A DNA stretch of 29,104 nucleotides from a virus: positions 1 to 29,104 of the IMG/VR virus record IMGVR_UViG_3300035698_012468; one strand, 5' to 3'. The position numbers were made by a program, and so were the translations under genes. Shown here in pieces: positions 6,825 to 15,120 of this stretch. How positions within the stretch are numbered: the first letter of the stretch is position 1; every line of letters begins with the position of its first letter. The notes beneath the pieces are model-generated. The model did not search any database and had not been told where the DNA came from. It saw only the letters and a list, made by a program, of their open reading frames with translations.

Positions 6825-7943
6825 TTAAAACGAAAAACCATATGACGCACGTGCATTCCATCCCGGAGGTGTTTTTGATTTACTTTTTATAAATTTATAT
6901 ATATCTTTAAAATTAGTTGCGGCTTCCCAAACAAAGAAACGGTCATATACTGAATTCTTATCTTTAGCTGTGTAGAAAATAAAATAGTCAATTTTATCCA
7001 TCTTTATATATACTGTAGTATGTATTGATAAGATAAATTTACATAAATCTGTACTATCCATACTTTTAATATCCTCTTTAAGTACAGTCGCGGCCGCACT
7101 AACTATAACCGGATCCGATATATCAGCATTAATTGCTGCAGTACAAAAATCGTTAGCTAACTTATCAACAGACTCTTTAGCTGTCATTTTACCATCGGTT
7201 ATATTATTCATTTCTTTTTTAGGATCTAATTCTTTTTTAAGATATTCCAACAATCCGGATTTACCAATATATTTTTTACTAACATTTCCAGTCTTTGGTA
7301 GAACTAAATCTGATTTAAACATATCATTTAGTCTTTTAATAAAAGCTTGACCATCAATTTTTCCACTTTTATTAGCTACAGGTCGACCACCGGTTACCTT
7401 TACCTCAACCTTTTTACTACCATATAGTAGATCACCTCCACCTTCACCCCCAGGTTTATTAGTTAAATTAGTAAAAAGACCGAGTACAAACTCACCTTTT
7501 CCTATTGATATACTACCATAGGTATCGTCTGTGTTTGCTATCTCCATAATTGCATCTTTACTCAGACCATATTTTTGCTCATAATAAGAGCCAACATTAG
7601 ATGTAGAGTCATATGAACCACTTTTCATAGATACATTATAAAAGCTTTTATTGTCTATATCATTTTTTAAATTATTCAACTGTTCAGTGGTACCCTTAAA
7701 ATATTTTTTGAATTTAAACTTAACCATCTCAATAAGTTTTTTATTACTATCATATTTACTAGCTACCACAAGTGACTCACATATGTTTTCGAAAATCTTA
7801 GATTGTATTTCATTACTAATACCAACTATACCATCATAGTCATTACTATCTATAATTCCTAGTAGTTTAGCACCTTTAATTTCCTTATCCGAGATATATA
7901 TATTCATATCTTTTTCTCGTAAATATCTCTTAAAACTAATCAT
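6825..7943 (-). CDS. PD-(D/E)XK nuclease-like protein with leader-like N-terminus
   Basis: This 372-residue protein starts ISFKRYLREK, related to the leader family. In the centre, GKGEF (Glu151), GGDLLYG (Asp171) and VEVKV (Glu180-x-Lys182) give the order E...D...ExK expected of the PD-(D/E)XK nuclease fold, with a glycine-rich GGEGGGD before the Asp. This reading is by pattern only. The C-terminal third (IDYFIFYTAKD, FVWEAATNFKDIY) looks like a beta-sheet domain. AAAGGT precedes the ATG. It lies directly downstream of the gp14 neck gene on the same strand, so it may be a late, virion-associated protein. If packaged, it could act on host or superinfecting DNA. Confidence 0.6.
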   Translation of the reverse strand: MISFKRYLREKDMNIYISDKEIKGAKLLGIIDSNDYDGIVGISNEIQSKIFENICESLVVASKYDSNKKLIEMVKFKFKKYFKGTTEQLNNLKNDIDNKSFYNVSMKSGSYDSTSNVGSYYEQKYGLSKDAIMEIANTDDTYGSISIGKGEFVLGLFTNLTNKPGGEGGGDLLYGSKKVEVKVTGGRPVANKSGKIDGQAFIKRLNDMFKSDLVLPKTGNVSKKYIGKSGLLEYLKKELDPKKEMNNITDGKMTAKESVDKLANDFCTAAINADISDPVIVSAAATVLKEDIKSMDSTDLCKFILSIHTTVYIKMDKIDYFIFYTAKDKNSVYDRFFVWEAATNFKDIYKFIKSKSKTPPGWNARASYGFSF

Positions 7944-7965
7944 ATTTTTACCTTTTATTTATTTA

Positions 7966-9027
7966 TTATAAACCATATCCACCATATACACCATCACTAT
8001 CCTCCTGGTCTATACTGTCGACAGCATTTTCATAGTCAAATATCTCATTAGAAGAATCTTCATACCATTGTTTATATTCACTCTTATCAGTAGTTCTTGG
8101 TTCTTCTTGATCATCACCAGGTACATCCTCGGCACTAGGATCCCTACGAACTACATCACATTTCCAAATATATTTTCCCATTAATGGATTTAATCCATCG
8201 GTATTTAAATTTCTATCTGATACTGTTGTTATTTCATATTCTTCTTTATTATTACCGTCACCTATATCCGCATTACCATCCTCAAAGTCTATTCTAAAGA
8301 AATCACCAGCTTGAGGTGCTACATTCCAATATGGACCAGCATCTGTTGCGGGATATTTGAAATATATTACAGGACCTTGTACTGTACCAGTTAATACACC
8401 AGTACCACTGATATCAATAGTACCACTGTAATTACCGGTTAATCTACCAGCTAAATACCTTGTACCATAGTCGTAATAGTTTACATTTTTTATATCGGGA
8501 TTTACAGGTCTTAACTGTGGAATAATATCTTCATCCAAATATCCACTAACATTACCACTTGGACCCATTATATTAGCACTAACAATACCAGATAAATCAC
8601 TATTATAAACCTGTCCGCTTATAACACCCGTAAACCCACTTACTTGAGAATATACTGATGTAGATAGTTGTGTAGATGCTGTTGTACCTATCATATCTTT
8701 GTACTGTTCGTAGAAGTCATCCATTGTGAAATAAATAGCGGCATCACCGTCGGTTTCAATACCCATATTATTTAATAAAAATGAATCACCCAACATTTCC
8801 ATATACACAACCATTGGTGCACTTAAATAATAAGTTGCGGTAGTGTGTTCACCATATACATAATTTGCATAACCGGATGGGACATCATAATAACTATTAT
8901 CAAGTCTAAAATATTTTACATCAATTCCAAAATTATGTATAAGTTCTCTGAAATATTCTTTTTGTAGCCTTCTTTCGGATTCTAAGTTTTGTCTTTTTAA
9001 GAATCTTACTTCATTAATACCAGCCAT
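7966..9027 (-). CDS. 14: Neck protein, T4 gp14 type
   Basis: This 353-residue protein carries the pattern of T4-like neck protein gp14: an N-terminal helix (RRLQKEYFRELI), HNFGIDVKYFRLD, then YGEHTTATYYLSAPMVVY, an internal FLLNNMGIETDGDAAIYFTMDDF block, and a beta-rich, Gly/Thr/Ser-rich middle. gp14 (256 residues in T4) binds gp13 and forms the collar that closes the filled head and joins it to the tail. The protein here is longer because of an insertion at about residues 125-220 with repeated SGxxSG-like strands and an acidic C-terminal tail. AAGGAA precedes the ATG. The partner gp13 is not adjacent but about 7 kb away at 16032-16790, which is unusual. Confidence 0.7.
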   Translation of the reverse strand: MAGINEVRFLKRQNLESERRLQKEYFRELIHNFGIDVKYFRLDNSYYDVPSGYANYVYGEHTTATYYLSAPMVVYMEMLGDSFLLNNMGIETDGDAAIYFTMDDFYEQYKDMIGTTASTQLSTSVYSQVSGFTGVISGQVYNSDLSGIVSANIMGPSGNVSGYLDEDIIPQLRPVNPDIKNVNYYDYGTRYLAGRLTGNYSGTIDISGTGVLTGTVQGPVIYFKYPATDAGPYWNVAPQAGDFFRIDFEDGNADIGDGNNKEEYEITTVSDRNLNTDGLNPLMGKYIWKCDVVRRDPSAEDVPGDDQEEPRTTDKSEYKQWYEDSSNEIFDYENAVDSIDQEDSDGVYGGYGL

Positions 9028-9066
9028 AATATTCCTTCATTTATTATATTTATTACTTTAATCGTT

Positions 9067-9074
9067 TATAAATA
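9067..9074 (+). promoter_or_regulatory. T4-type late promoter box TATAAATA
   Basis: The box lies 22 bases before ATG 9097 in the short divergent gap between the gp14 gene and the plus-strand set of small leader-bearing genes. Spacing fits a late promoter with a short leader. Confidence 0.5.
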
Positions 9075-9096
9075 AATAAAAAGAAAGTATTATAAT

Positions 9097-9345
9097 ATGA
9101 AATTTACAGAATTATATGAAAACATGACAGAAGCCAAAGCTGCTTGGATTCATGATATTAATATTTTAAAACCTGAAGAGCTAGATAAAAAAGGTATTGA
9201 AAAATTAAAAAAAATAAAGGGTCCTATAGGTTATGATAACAAAGAGGGTCAAAATATACAAATGCTAGTAGGTATGGGAATTATTGAATTATTAGATAAA
9301 AATAATAAAGTAATACCACTAAAATCTAAATTTGATTTCGCATAG
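9097..9345 (+). CDS. Small leader-bearing protein (putative head-packaged protein)
   Basis: This 82-residue protein begins MKFTELYENMTEAKA. The first 13 residues fit the leader family, with a possible prohead-protease site M-T-E|A. The remainder is a small mixed fold with KIKGPIGYDN and two LL/II-rich helices. It is the first of six plus-strand genes downstream of a late promoter box. No function was recognised for the mature part. Confidence 0.65.
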   Translation: MKFTELYENMTEAKAAWIHDINILKPEELDKKGIEKLKKIKGPIGYDNKEGQNIQMLVGMGIIELLDKNNKVIPLKSKFDFA

Positions 9346-9354
9346 GAGAATATA

Positions 9355-9621
9355 ATGAAATTTACAGAACTACATAAACAATTAATGGAAGATTTCGGAG
9401 CCGATTCAGCAGTTGCGGGCGGGAATTTTGGTACTGAGGGTGGTATGGGTTCAGCTGATTATGTTGATGCATCCGTTAATGATCCTGGTGCTAGTAATGC
9501 AATCTATATAGCAACATATGGTAATGAAAAGAAAAAATTCGCGAATAAAGAAAAATTAGCTTTATTCCTAAGAGAAAACCCGGATTGGGAGATTCTAGAT
9601 AAAAAGAAAGAAAAATTATGA
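9355..9621 (+). CDS. Small leader-bearing protein
   Basis: The 88-residue protein begins MKFTELHKQLMEDFG, a variant of the leader with D in place of A/G after the glutamate. AGGAGAATATA precedes the ATG. After a glycine-rich stretch (AGGNFGTEGGMGSADY, residues about 20-36) comes a compact C-terminal section with KKKFANKEKLALFLRENPDW. It overlaps the next gene by four bases (ATGA). Function is unknown. Confidence 0.6.
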   Translation: MKFTELHKQLMEDFGADSAVAGGNFGTEGGMGSADYVDASVNDPGASNAIYIATYGNEKKKFANKEKLALFLRENPDWEILDKKKEKL

Positions 9622-9812
9622 AATTTGATAATATGGTAAAAGATATTAAAGAAGGTACATGGGCTATTAAAGATGAAAAATCTATTGAATCTTTTATTGC
9701 TGATATAGAGAAGTTGAAAAAGAAATATTATAATAAGGTCGGTGATGATGAGGTTTATGACGGATTAGATGCTGCTATAAGTCGTCTAGAAGACCTAAAA
9801 CAAACACTATAA
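9618..9812 (+). CDS. Small helical leader-bearing protein
   Basis: A 64-residue protein starting MKFDNMVKDIKEGTW; I-K-E|G fits the T4 prohead-protease consensus (I/L-x-E before A/G). The mature part would be about 52 residues and looks like a helical hairpin. It starts within the stop codon of the previous gene (ATGA overlap). No known family. Confidence 0.6.
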   Translation: MKFDNMVKDIKEGTWAIKDEKSIESFIADIEKLKKKYYNKVGDDEVYDGLDAAISRLEDLKQTL

Positions 9813-9825
9813 GGATTTTTATAAA

Positions 9826-10245
9826 ATGACTACTTTTAATAGTCTATGGAGTGAATTAATTAGTACTCTAGATGAAGAAGATGAAGATAAGAAAATTGAA
9901 ATTGAAATGATATCAGCATTATATGTAGATGATGATGGAAATGAATTTTCAATAGATCAATTAAATGCTGATGACGATGAAGAAGAAGAAGATGAAGAAA
10001 TAGTATCTGAAGCTTTAAAAAAGGTTAAAGTAGTACGTGGTGGAAAACGTATGAAAAAGTTTAAAACTAATAAACCTGGGTTTAAAATTCAGATGAAGGA
10101 TGGTAAACCAAAAGAAGTAAAGATGTCATCTAAAGAGAAAATGACAAGGAAAAAAGCAGCAAAAAAAGCTGCTAGGTCTGGAAAATCGAAACGTAAAATG
10201 GCTGTTAAAAAAAGAGCTAAAAGCGTCAAGAAAAGAATTAAATAA
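9826..10245 (+). CDS. Bipartite protein: acidic N-half, extremely basic C-half; possible packaged DNA-binding protein
   Basis: This 139-residue protein is split by charge. Residues 1-62 are acidic (DDDEEEEDEE before residue 59); residues 63-139 are rich in Lys and Arg (KAAKKAARSGKSKRKMAVKKR and similar). The junction reads I-V-S-E62|A63-L-K-K, a plausible prohead-protease site, so cleavage would free a histone-like 77-residue peptide from an acidic propeptide. This is the logic of T4 prohead-core and internal proteins; the parallel is inferred from charge and site only. AAGGATTT precedes the ATG. The N-terminus (MTTFNSLWSELI) is a diverged leader. Confidence 0.65.
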   Translation: MTTFNSLWSELISTLDEEDEDKKIEIEMISALYVDDDGNEFSIDQLNADDDEEEEDEEIVSEALKKVKVVRGGKRMKKFKTNKPGFKIQMKDGKPKEVKMSSKEKMTRKKAAKKAARSGKSKRKMAVKKRAKSVKKRIK

Positions 10246-10270
10246 ATAAATAAAATAAAAGGGATTAAAT

Positions 10271-10612
10271 ATGAAATTTGATGAACTATACGAAAGTATT
10301 ATAAAAGAAGAAGACGAAGAGACTAAGACTAAATTATATTGGGAGGTTGTTTTTCCTGTAAAACTAAACAAGAATGTTAAAGATAAACTAGTATATAAAC
10401 CAACCTTATTATATGCAATTGAAGAACTTACTGAAAAGGATATACCAACTGGTAAATATTTTTCTGAGGATCCTAATGCAGGTGTTGAATTTGTCGGTAA
10501 AACACCTGAAGATGTTATTAAGAAAATAACAAAACATATATTAGATAATGAACATGTTAATAGCGTTGGTAAACCTAAAATTGATAAAAATGCAAACCCT
10601 TACGCTGATTAA
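10271..10612 (+). CDS. Small leader-bearing protein
   Basis: This 113-residue protein begins MKFDELYESIIKEEDEE: the leader is clear but is followed by Glu, not Ala/Gly. The rest reads like one small alpha/beta domain (YWEVVFPVKLNKNV, YAIEELTEKDIPTG, GVEFVGKTPEDVIKKI). It is the last gene before a terminator-like hairpin. The function of the domain was not recognised. Confidence 0.6.
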   Translation: MKFDELYESIIKEEDEETKTKLYWEVVFPVKLNKNVKDKLVYKPTLLYAIEELTEKDIPTGKYFSEDPNAGVEFVGKTPEDVIKKITKHILDNEHVNSVGKPKIDKNANPYAD

Positions 10613-10716
10613 AAGTATAAAGAAAAAAATTAAATAAATAAATAAAATAAACTATTAAAGATGTTAAAAACTATTATAAAAATAAATCTAAATAGTACCA
10701 ATTAAAATATTATATT

Positions 10717-10754
10717 AAGAGTAGAAAATTTAAATAATTAACTACTCTTTTTTA
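10717..10754 (+). terminator. Intrinsic terminator-like hairpin directly before uvsY
   Basis: AAGAGTAG (10717-10724) pairs with CTACTCTT (10742-10749), loop 17 bases, then a T-tract. It would end transcripts from 9097-10612. The uvsY ATG follows only a few bases after the T-tract, so it may instead act as a leader structure for uvsY. Confidence 0.6.
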
Positions 10755-10759
10755 TTGTA

Positions 10760-11170
10760 ATGAAAAGACATACAGACTTATTAAACAACCGCATAAAAGA
10801 AATTAATATTGAACTAGTTCAAGATCTTAAATTGAATGAAATGAATATTAAAGAGAAATCCCTATCCACACCTGCTCTAAAAGCTAAATGGCTTCAAATA
10901 TCCTTTGAAGAAGAACGTTATTTAAATAGAATAAAAGACGTTAAGGATAAGTTAACTAAAAAATATGTAGAGCAATTTGGGCAACGTGGTAAACCAAAAT
11001 TCATTACTGAGCAAGAAGCTGGTGCTGACAATGAGATTGGTAATTTAAATAAAGCCATTAATGAACAAAAAGATGTAGTAAGGTATTTAGCTGGTATATT
11101 GGAAATTATGAAATCATTTGGATGGGATTTGAAAAATGCAACAGATTTAATAAAGTTGGAGTGCGCTTAA
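10760..11170 (+). CDS. uvsY: Recombination mediator UvsY
   Basis: The 136-residue protein matches T4 UvsY (137 residues) in length and layout: KAKWLQISFEEERYLNRIKDVKDKL parallels the UvsY KWL...IKKEMLRIE region; GQRGKPKF parallels its SGRGDGDEF; and the end (KDVVRYLAGILEIMKSFGWDLKNATDLIKLE) parallels UvsY's C-terminal oligomerisation helix. UvsY helps UvsX recombinase replace gp32 on single-stranded DNA during recombination-dependent replication. UvsW lies 1.7 kb downstream on the same strand, as uvsY and uvsW are near neighbours in T4. No good ribosome-binding site is seen before ATG 10760, and a terminator hairpin abuts it; the alignment to UvsY still favours this start. The stop overlaps the converging gene by four bases. 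Confidence 0.75.
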   Translation: MKRHTDLLNNRIKEINIELVQDLKLNEMNIKEKSLSTPALKAKWLQISFEEERYLNRIKDVKDKLTKKYVEQFGQRGKPKFITEQEAGADNEIGNLNKAINEQKDVVRYLAGILEIMKSFGWDLKNATDLIKLECA

Positions 11171-12222
11171 TCTTCTAATAAACCTTCTTTATCAACTTCC
11201 TTAGTAAAGATTTTAATTGCCCTTTTCAATACATTGCGTTTAGATTTTACTGCAATACCTTGTTTCTCAGCTTTATCTTCAAATTTAGATGTTAAATTCC
11301 ATTCGATAAACCTTTTTAACTCAGTCTTATCAAACCTATAGTTTTTATCTCTTGATTTACTATCCAATATTTCATTTTTCAATTCGGCTATTAAGGTTGT
11401 AATAGTAGGGCCAAATTCGGTTTTTGATCCATAATAATCACCTAAATTAGAAGACGCCATTGTACGTATGCTATCATATGTTTGAAATCCGGATAATTTT
11501 AAATAACTTTGGACCCAGTGTTGTAGTTCATGTTCAATTATACCATCAATAAGATTCATTGTCTTTTGAAATTCAACCATTGCTCTTTCAACACCATTTT
11601 GATTAGAAAAAGCCTTTAAGGCGTTACTTAAATTAACAGAAAGTAAATCCATTTGCCATTTGCCATTATAAGGCATTTTTTCATGATCTTCTATTCTAAC
11701 TGTAAACTCATCTTCTTTCCTGGGAACAAAATCTATTTTTTCTTCATCAGGTATAAAATGTGGTGGTGTATTAATCGCCTTTTGCATTAATTCCGGTAGA
11801 TCTTTAACCTTAAATTTAATCATAGTTATTGAATTTTTAGTCCCTAAATCTGCTGGTTTAACCTTATATTTTGATTTAATTAACTTGATTAAACTTAATA
11901 TTTCATTTATAGCCTTCTCGGGATTTTCTATATCTTTCAATTCAGTTTCACGGTGTCCGGGTGATAACATATAAGACATCCAATCTGAATCTTTTTTTAC
12001 TTTTACATTTGGTTTATATTTACCTTTTGGATCAAACCTATCTTTTTTCTTTTGTGCTAATTTTAACTCATTTAATACGCTTTGTAATTTAAATAATAAA
12101 TATGAGAAAGCGGTTGTATGCACAAAATCGATTACTTCTTTTAGTATGTCTCTAGGAATTGGTAGTATGCCTCCTACACCAACTTTTTCTAATAGCAAAT
12201 TGCATAATTTTTCAAATTTCAT
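11167..12222 (-). CDS. Zincin-like metallopeptidase candidate with capsid-targeting-like leader
   Basis: This 351-residue protein begins MKFEKLCNLLLEKVG, a leader-family N-terminus. At residues 231-235 it has HELQH inside a helix (IDGIIEHELQHWVQSY), the HExxH zinc-binding motif of zincin peptidases. A possible third ligand lies in TLIAELKNEI downstream. The N-terminal 200 residues show no known domain. Presence of the leader suggests it could be packaged in the head and act in the host after injection, or process virion proteins. A TATAAATA box occurs upstream on the minus strand at 12235-12242 but is very close to the ATG. The zinc site is seen; peptidase activity is inferred. Confidence 0.65.
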   Translation of the reverse strand: MKFEKLCNLLLEKVGVGGILPIPRDILKEVIDFVHTTAFSYLLFKLQSVLNELKLAQKKKDRFDPKGKYKPNVKVKKDSDWMSYMLSPGHRETELKDIENPEKAINEILSLIKLIKSKYKVKPADLGTKNSITMIKFKVKDLPELMQKAINTPPHFIPDEEKIDFVPRKEDEFTVRIEDHEKMPYNGKWQMDLLSVNLSNALKAFSNQNGVERAMVEFQKTMNLIDGIIEHELQHWVQSYLKLSGFQTYDSIRTMASSNLGDYYGSKTEFGPTITTLIAELKNEILDSKSRDKNYRFDKTELKRFIEWNLTSKFEDKAEKQGIAVKSKRNVLKRAIKIFTKEVDKEGLLED

Positions 12223-12290
12223 TTTAAGTTTCCATATTTATATTGTATATTATATTAAGTATATTTATTAATTATATAAGGATTATAATA

Positions 12291-12854
12291 ATGGACAAAG
12301 ATATATTAATTTCATTAACAGAACGGTATAATGAACCACATAGATATTACCATACATGGAATCATATTGCTAGAATGTTTGAAATTGCTAAACAATATGA
12401 CATAAAACTAAACGAAGTTCAAACATATGCTATTTTATTTCATGATGCAATTTATGATATACCAATTAGCTTTAGAAAATCTAATGAACTAAGAAGTGGT
12501 AATTTAGCATATTATTACTTAAGAGATGTTGTTGATACAACAGTCGCGTTAACAGTTCGCGATATTATTCTTAGCACCCAACACCACTTACCATTATGCA
12601 ACGAAGCTATAGATGTTATTGATTTAGATTTATGGGATTTATCTACTGATAACTATGATGATAATTCACAATTAATACAATGTGAATGGGAATCAGCATT
12701 TTCAAATTGTTTAGAATATAATAGAAGTAGAGCTGAATGGTTAAAATTAATGTTAGCTAGAAAAAGTATTTTTGTTTCAGAGCATGCTACAAAGGAAATG
12801 GAAGAACGTGCTAGGAACAATTTGAACGCTGAATTAGAGGATCTAGTACTATAA
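12291..12854 (+). CDS. HD-domain metal-dependent hydrolase
   Basis: The protein of 187 residues is taken from ATG 12291, which follows AAGGATTATAATA; an in-frame upstream Met lacks a binding site. Motifs are EPHRYYHTWNHI near the N-terminus, FHDAIYD (the HD pair) at about residues 52-58, STQHHL at about 99-104 and DVIDLDLW at about 111-118. This is the pattern of a family of HD-domain predicted hydrolases widespread in bacteria, often misannotated as an NMDA-receptor-like protein. HD proteins cleave phosphoesters of nucleotides; the substrate is unknown. Its stop touches the UvsW start, so the two are translated from the same message. Confidence 0.8.
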   Translation: MDKDILISLTERYNEPHRYYHTWNHIARMFEIAKQYDIKLNEVQTYAILFHDAIYDIPISFRKSNELRSGNLAYYYLRDVVDTTVALTVRDIILSTQHHLPLCNEAIDVIDLDLWDLSTDNYDDNSQLIQCEWESAFSNCLEYNRSRAEWLKLMLARKSIFVSEHATKEMEERARNNLNAELEDLVL

Positions 12855-14288
12855 ATGTCAAATTCTATTAACTTTACATATTCTAGGAATCGCGGATTAA
12901 TTGAAGCGAATAATATTGAAATATTTGATGAATTAAGAGAGTCGATTTCATCACCAAATAAAGCTGCTAAATATTCTCCTTATGCTCCGTCTGTTATATG
13001 CCCTGTATCACCTTTAGGAGGATTCTTACCTGGACTAACTAAAGAATTAGCAGAGAGAATAAGAGAGATAGATCCTAATGTAAATCTTACAATAAGTAAA
13101 TCATTACTTAACGTAGCTCAACCAATATCATATTCTGGTGATATTATAATGCCAGGTGATCCTAAATTTGTATATAGAGACTACCAATTAATGGGAATAA
13201 AAACAGCTTTATTAAATGGTAGGGGTATTGTATTATTACCTACTGGCAGCGGAAAGGGATTAATAATATTCGGTATAGCGTCAATACTTATTAAGAAATT
13301 AAATGTAAAAAATATTCTTGTACTAGTACCTAATATTCAATTAGTAAGACAGTTATATGGTGACTTTAAGGATTATGGTACAGATTTAAATATTTCAATG
13401 TTTAGTAGTTTCGCTAAAACATTAACACTTAAAGATAGTAATGTTATAATATCTAATAGACAGTGGCTAGAAAGACATAATGATGAATTACCACCAATTA
13501 ATGCATTGCTAATTGACGAAACCCATCAGGCTAAGAAAACTAATAAAATTTCAAAATATATTAATAAACTTAATACTAATATAAGAATTGGATTTACTGG
13601 AACATTACCTGATGATATAGAGGATGAATGGCATGTCAAGGGTATAATAGGTACCGTATTACATACTAGAGATGTATATGATTTACAGGATAAAGGATAT
13701 CTAGCTAATATTAATATTACTCCAATAAAATTTATACATAAAAATAAACCTAGATTTGTATATGTAACACTAGAAGATTATAAAAAAGCGTTTCATGATG
13801 AGTGGACCCATATTGAAAAAGAGGAACAGAGTAATAAGTCTATAATAAAGATAGTTAAACAGTTAAAGGGTAATACTCTAGTGTTATTTGACCATATTAT
13901 ACATGGTAATAAATTATTTTCATTACTTGATCATAGACATAAATATTTTATTGATGGTAGTATTGACCTAAATATACGTGAAGATATAAGACATGAAATG
14001 GAAACTAATCCAAACGTAATTACAATAGCGAATACACGCTGCTTCGGGACAGGGATTAATATTAAGGCAATTGATAATATAGTATTAACTATGCATGGTA
14101 AAGGTGCTACTAAGATTATTCAATCAATTGGTAGGGGGTTAAGATTAAAGGCTGGTAAAAGTAAAGTGAATTTAATAGATATATATCATAATTTCAAGTA
14201 TAGCGAAAAACACTTCTTACATAGAAAAGATCTATATAAGAAGTATTATGATATTAATATTACAAATGTAGGTGAAATATCTATTTAG
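12855..14288 (+). CDS. uvsW: UvsW-type superfamily 2 DNA/RNA helicase
   Basis: This 477-residue helicase has motif I LLPTGSGKG (about 127-135), a RDYQ Q-motif-like element (108-111), motif II DETH (221-224, the DExH box), motif III FTGTLP (247-252) and motif VI QSIGRGLR near the C-terminal third. Length and order fit T4 UvsW (about 500 residues), which unwinds R-loops and branched DNA, drives fork regression and helps switch from origin- to recombination-dependent replication. The N-terminal 100 residues correspond to UvsW's small DNA-binding domain by position. It directly follows the HD hydrolase and ends with a four-base overlap with a converging gene. Confidence 0.85.
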   Translation: MSNSINFTYSRNRGLIEANNIEIFDELRESISSPNKAAKYSPYAPSVICPVSPLGGFLPGLTKELAERIREIDPNVNLTISKSLLNVAQPISYSGDIIMPGDPKFVYRDYQLMGIKTALLNGRGIVLLPTGSGKGLIIFGIASILIKKLNVKNILVLVPNIQLVRQLYGDFKDYGTDLNISMFSSFAKTLTLKDSNVIISNRQWLERHNDELPPINALLIDETHQAKKTNKISKYINKLNTNIRIGFTGTLPDDIEDEWHVKGIIGTVLHTRDVYDLQDKGYLANINITPIKFIHKNKPRFVYVTLEDYKKAFHDEWTHIEKEEQSNKSIIKIVKQLKGNTLVLFDHIIHGNKLFSLLDHRHKYFIDGSIDLNIREDIRHEMETNPNVITIANTRCFGTGINIKAIDNIVLTMHGKGATKIIQSIGRGLRLKAGKSKVNLIDIYHNFKYSEKHFLHRKDLYKKYYDINITNVGEISI

Positions 14289-14539
14289 AGAGCTTTGAGA
14301 GCTATACCTAACTCATCAACTATAATACCCTCAATATCATCACCAGCATTCGGCATACTCTTAATATAATTAACTATATCCTTATGCTGTGCAATATTTT
14401 TCGCGTATTCATACATCTGGTCTACACCAGTCATATTCATTGATTTCATTTCCATTGCATATTCTTTAATTTCTTGTAAGAACATTTTCTGGTTCATTTT
14501 ACCTTCAACAATATCTTCATATAGTTCTTCAAATTTCAT
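14285..14539 (-). CDS. Small leader-bearing protein
   Basis: The start at 14539 (MKFEELYEDIVEGKM) is chosen because it restores the leader and follows GAAGGGAATACAA; an upstream Met (14554) lies on the binding site itself. I-V-E|G fits a prohead-protease site and would leave about 72 residues, rich in Met and helical (MEMKSMNMTGVDQMYEYAKNI in that region). The stop overlaps the uvsW stop in the opposite direction. Function is unknown. Confidence 0.65.
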   Translation of the reverse strand: MKFEELYEDIVEGKMNQKMFLQEIKEYAMEMKSMNMTGVDQMYEYAKNIAQHKDIVNYIKSMPNAGDDIEGIIVDELGIALKAL

Positions 14540-14550
14540 TTGTATTCCCT

Positions 14551-14790
14551 TCATTTAATATGTTGTTTAATTGTAGATTTAATTGCTGCGTGTATATCAC
14601 TTATTAGTGCATCATAAAAATCCATATATCTATCGTTATCATCAGAAAAATAACTGGATATATCATCAGAAAATGAATCATCAGAAAATGCTAGTTCATC
14701 TAGTGCCTCTGATATAGTTTTATATAATGCTTTGCTTTCCTTTGTATCTTCTGTTACTGTTATTTCGTCGTATATTTTTGTAAATTTCAT
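14551..14790 (-). CDS. Small acidic leader-bearing protein
   Basis: A 79-residue protein beginning MKFTKIYDEITVTED. A second possible cleavage site, I26-S-E28|A29, follows. The centre is rich in Asp and Ser (SDDSFSDDISSYFSDD) and the C-terminus is a short helix with Lys/His. Acidic, short-lived propeptides and core proteins of phage heads look like this, but nothing proves it. It lies in a minus-strand run of leader-bearing genes. Confidence 0.6.
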   Translation of the reverse strand: MKFTKIYDEITVTEDTKESKALYKTISEALDELAFSDDSFSDDISSYFSDDNDRYMDFYDALISDIHAAIKSTIKQHIK

Positions 14791-14799
14791 TTTATTACC

Positions 14800-15072
14800 T
14801 TATAAAATAACGCCATCAATTATACTAATAATATATAATTTAATATCATCGTAGTCTAACTCTACTTCTAGACTCTCTAGGTGGTCAACTAGTTTATCAG
14901 CAGCCATATGTACAGCCATTTTATACTTATTGTCAATCTCATACTCAATTTGTTTAAGCTTAGATGAATCTAATCTTGCTATCTTTTCTATTAATTCTTG
15001 ATTTTGTTTTTGTTTAGAAAAGGTATCAACCTTTTTATATGCTTCGTTAATTACTTCTTTATATGATTTCAT
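14800..15072 (-). CDS. Small leader-bearing protein with the closest match to the T4 capsid-targeting sequence
   Basis: The 90-residue protein starts MKSYKEVINEA; the T4 internal-protein leader is MKTYQEFIAEA, so 7 of 11 positions are the same, including I-x-E|A at the cleavage point. The mature part is a charged helical protein (about 80 residues) without a known domain. AGGAGT lies upstream of the ATG, seven bases away. It is the best single piece of evidence that the shared N-termini in this window are capsid-targeting leaders. Confidence 0.65.
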   Translation of the reverse strand: MKSYKEVINEAYKKVDTFSKQKQNQELIEKIARLDSSKLKQIEYEIDNKYKMAVHMAADKLVDHLESLEVELDYDDIKLYIISIIDGVIL

Positions 15073-15120
15073 ATTAATTTACTCCTTGTATATCTTTGTT
15101 AAAGTGTTTTTTACGATAGT

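Noticed and set aside
10126-10371. Minus-strand frame of 81 codons across the basic protein and the next gene
   Set aside because: It is antisense to two genes with good starts; its Phe/Ser-rich sequence is the complement of Lys-rich codons.
12243-12290. Upstream in-frame Met extending the HD protein by 16 residues
   Set aside because: The extension is Ile/Tyr-rich translated intergenic DNA; ATG 12291 has AAGGATT before it and gives the expected family N-terminus.
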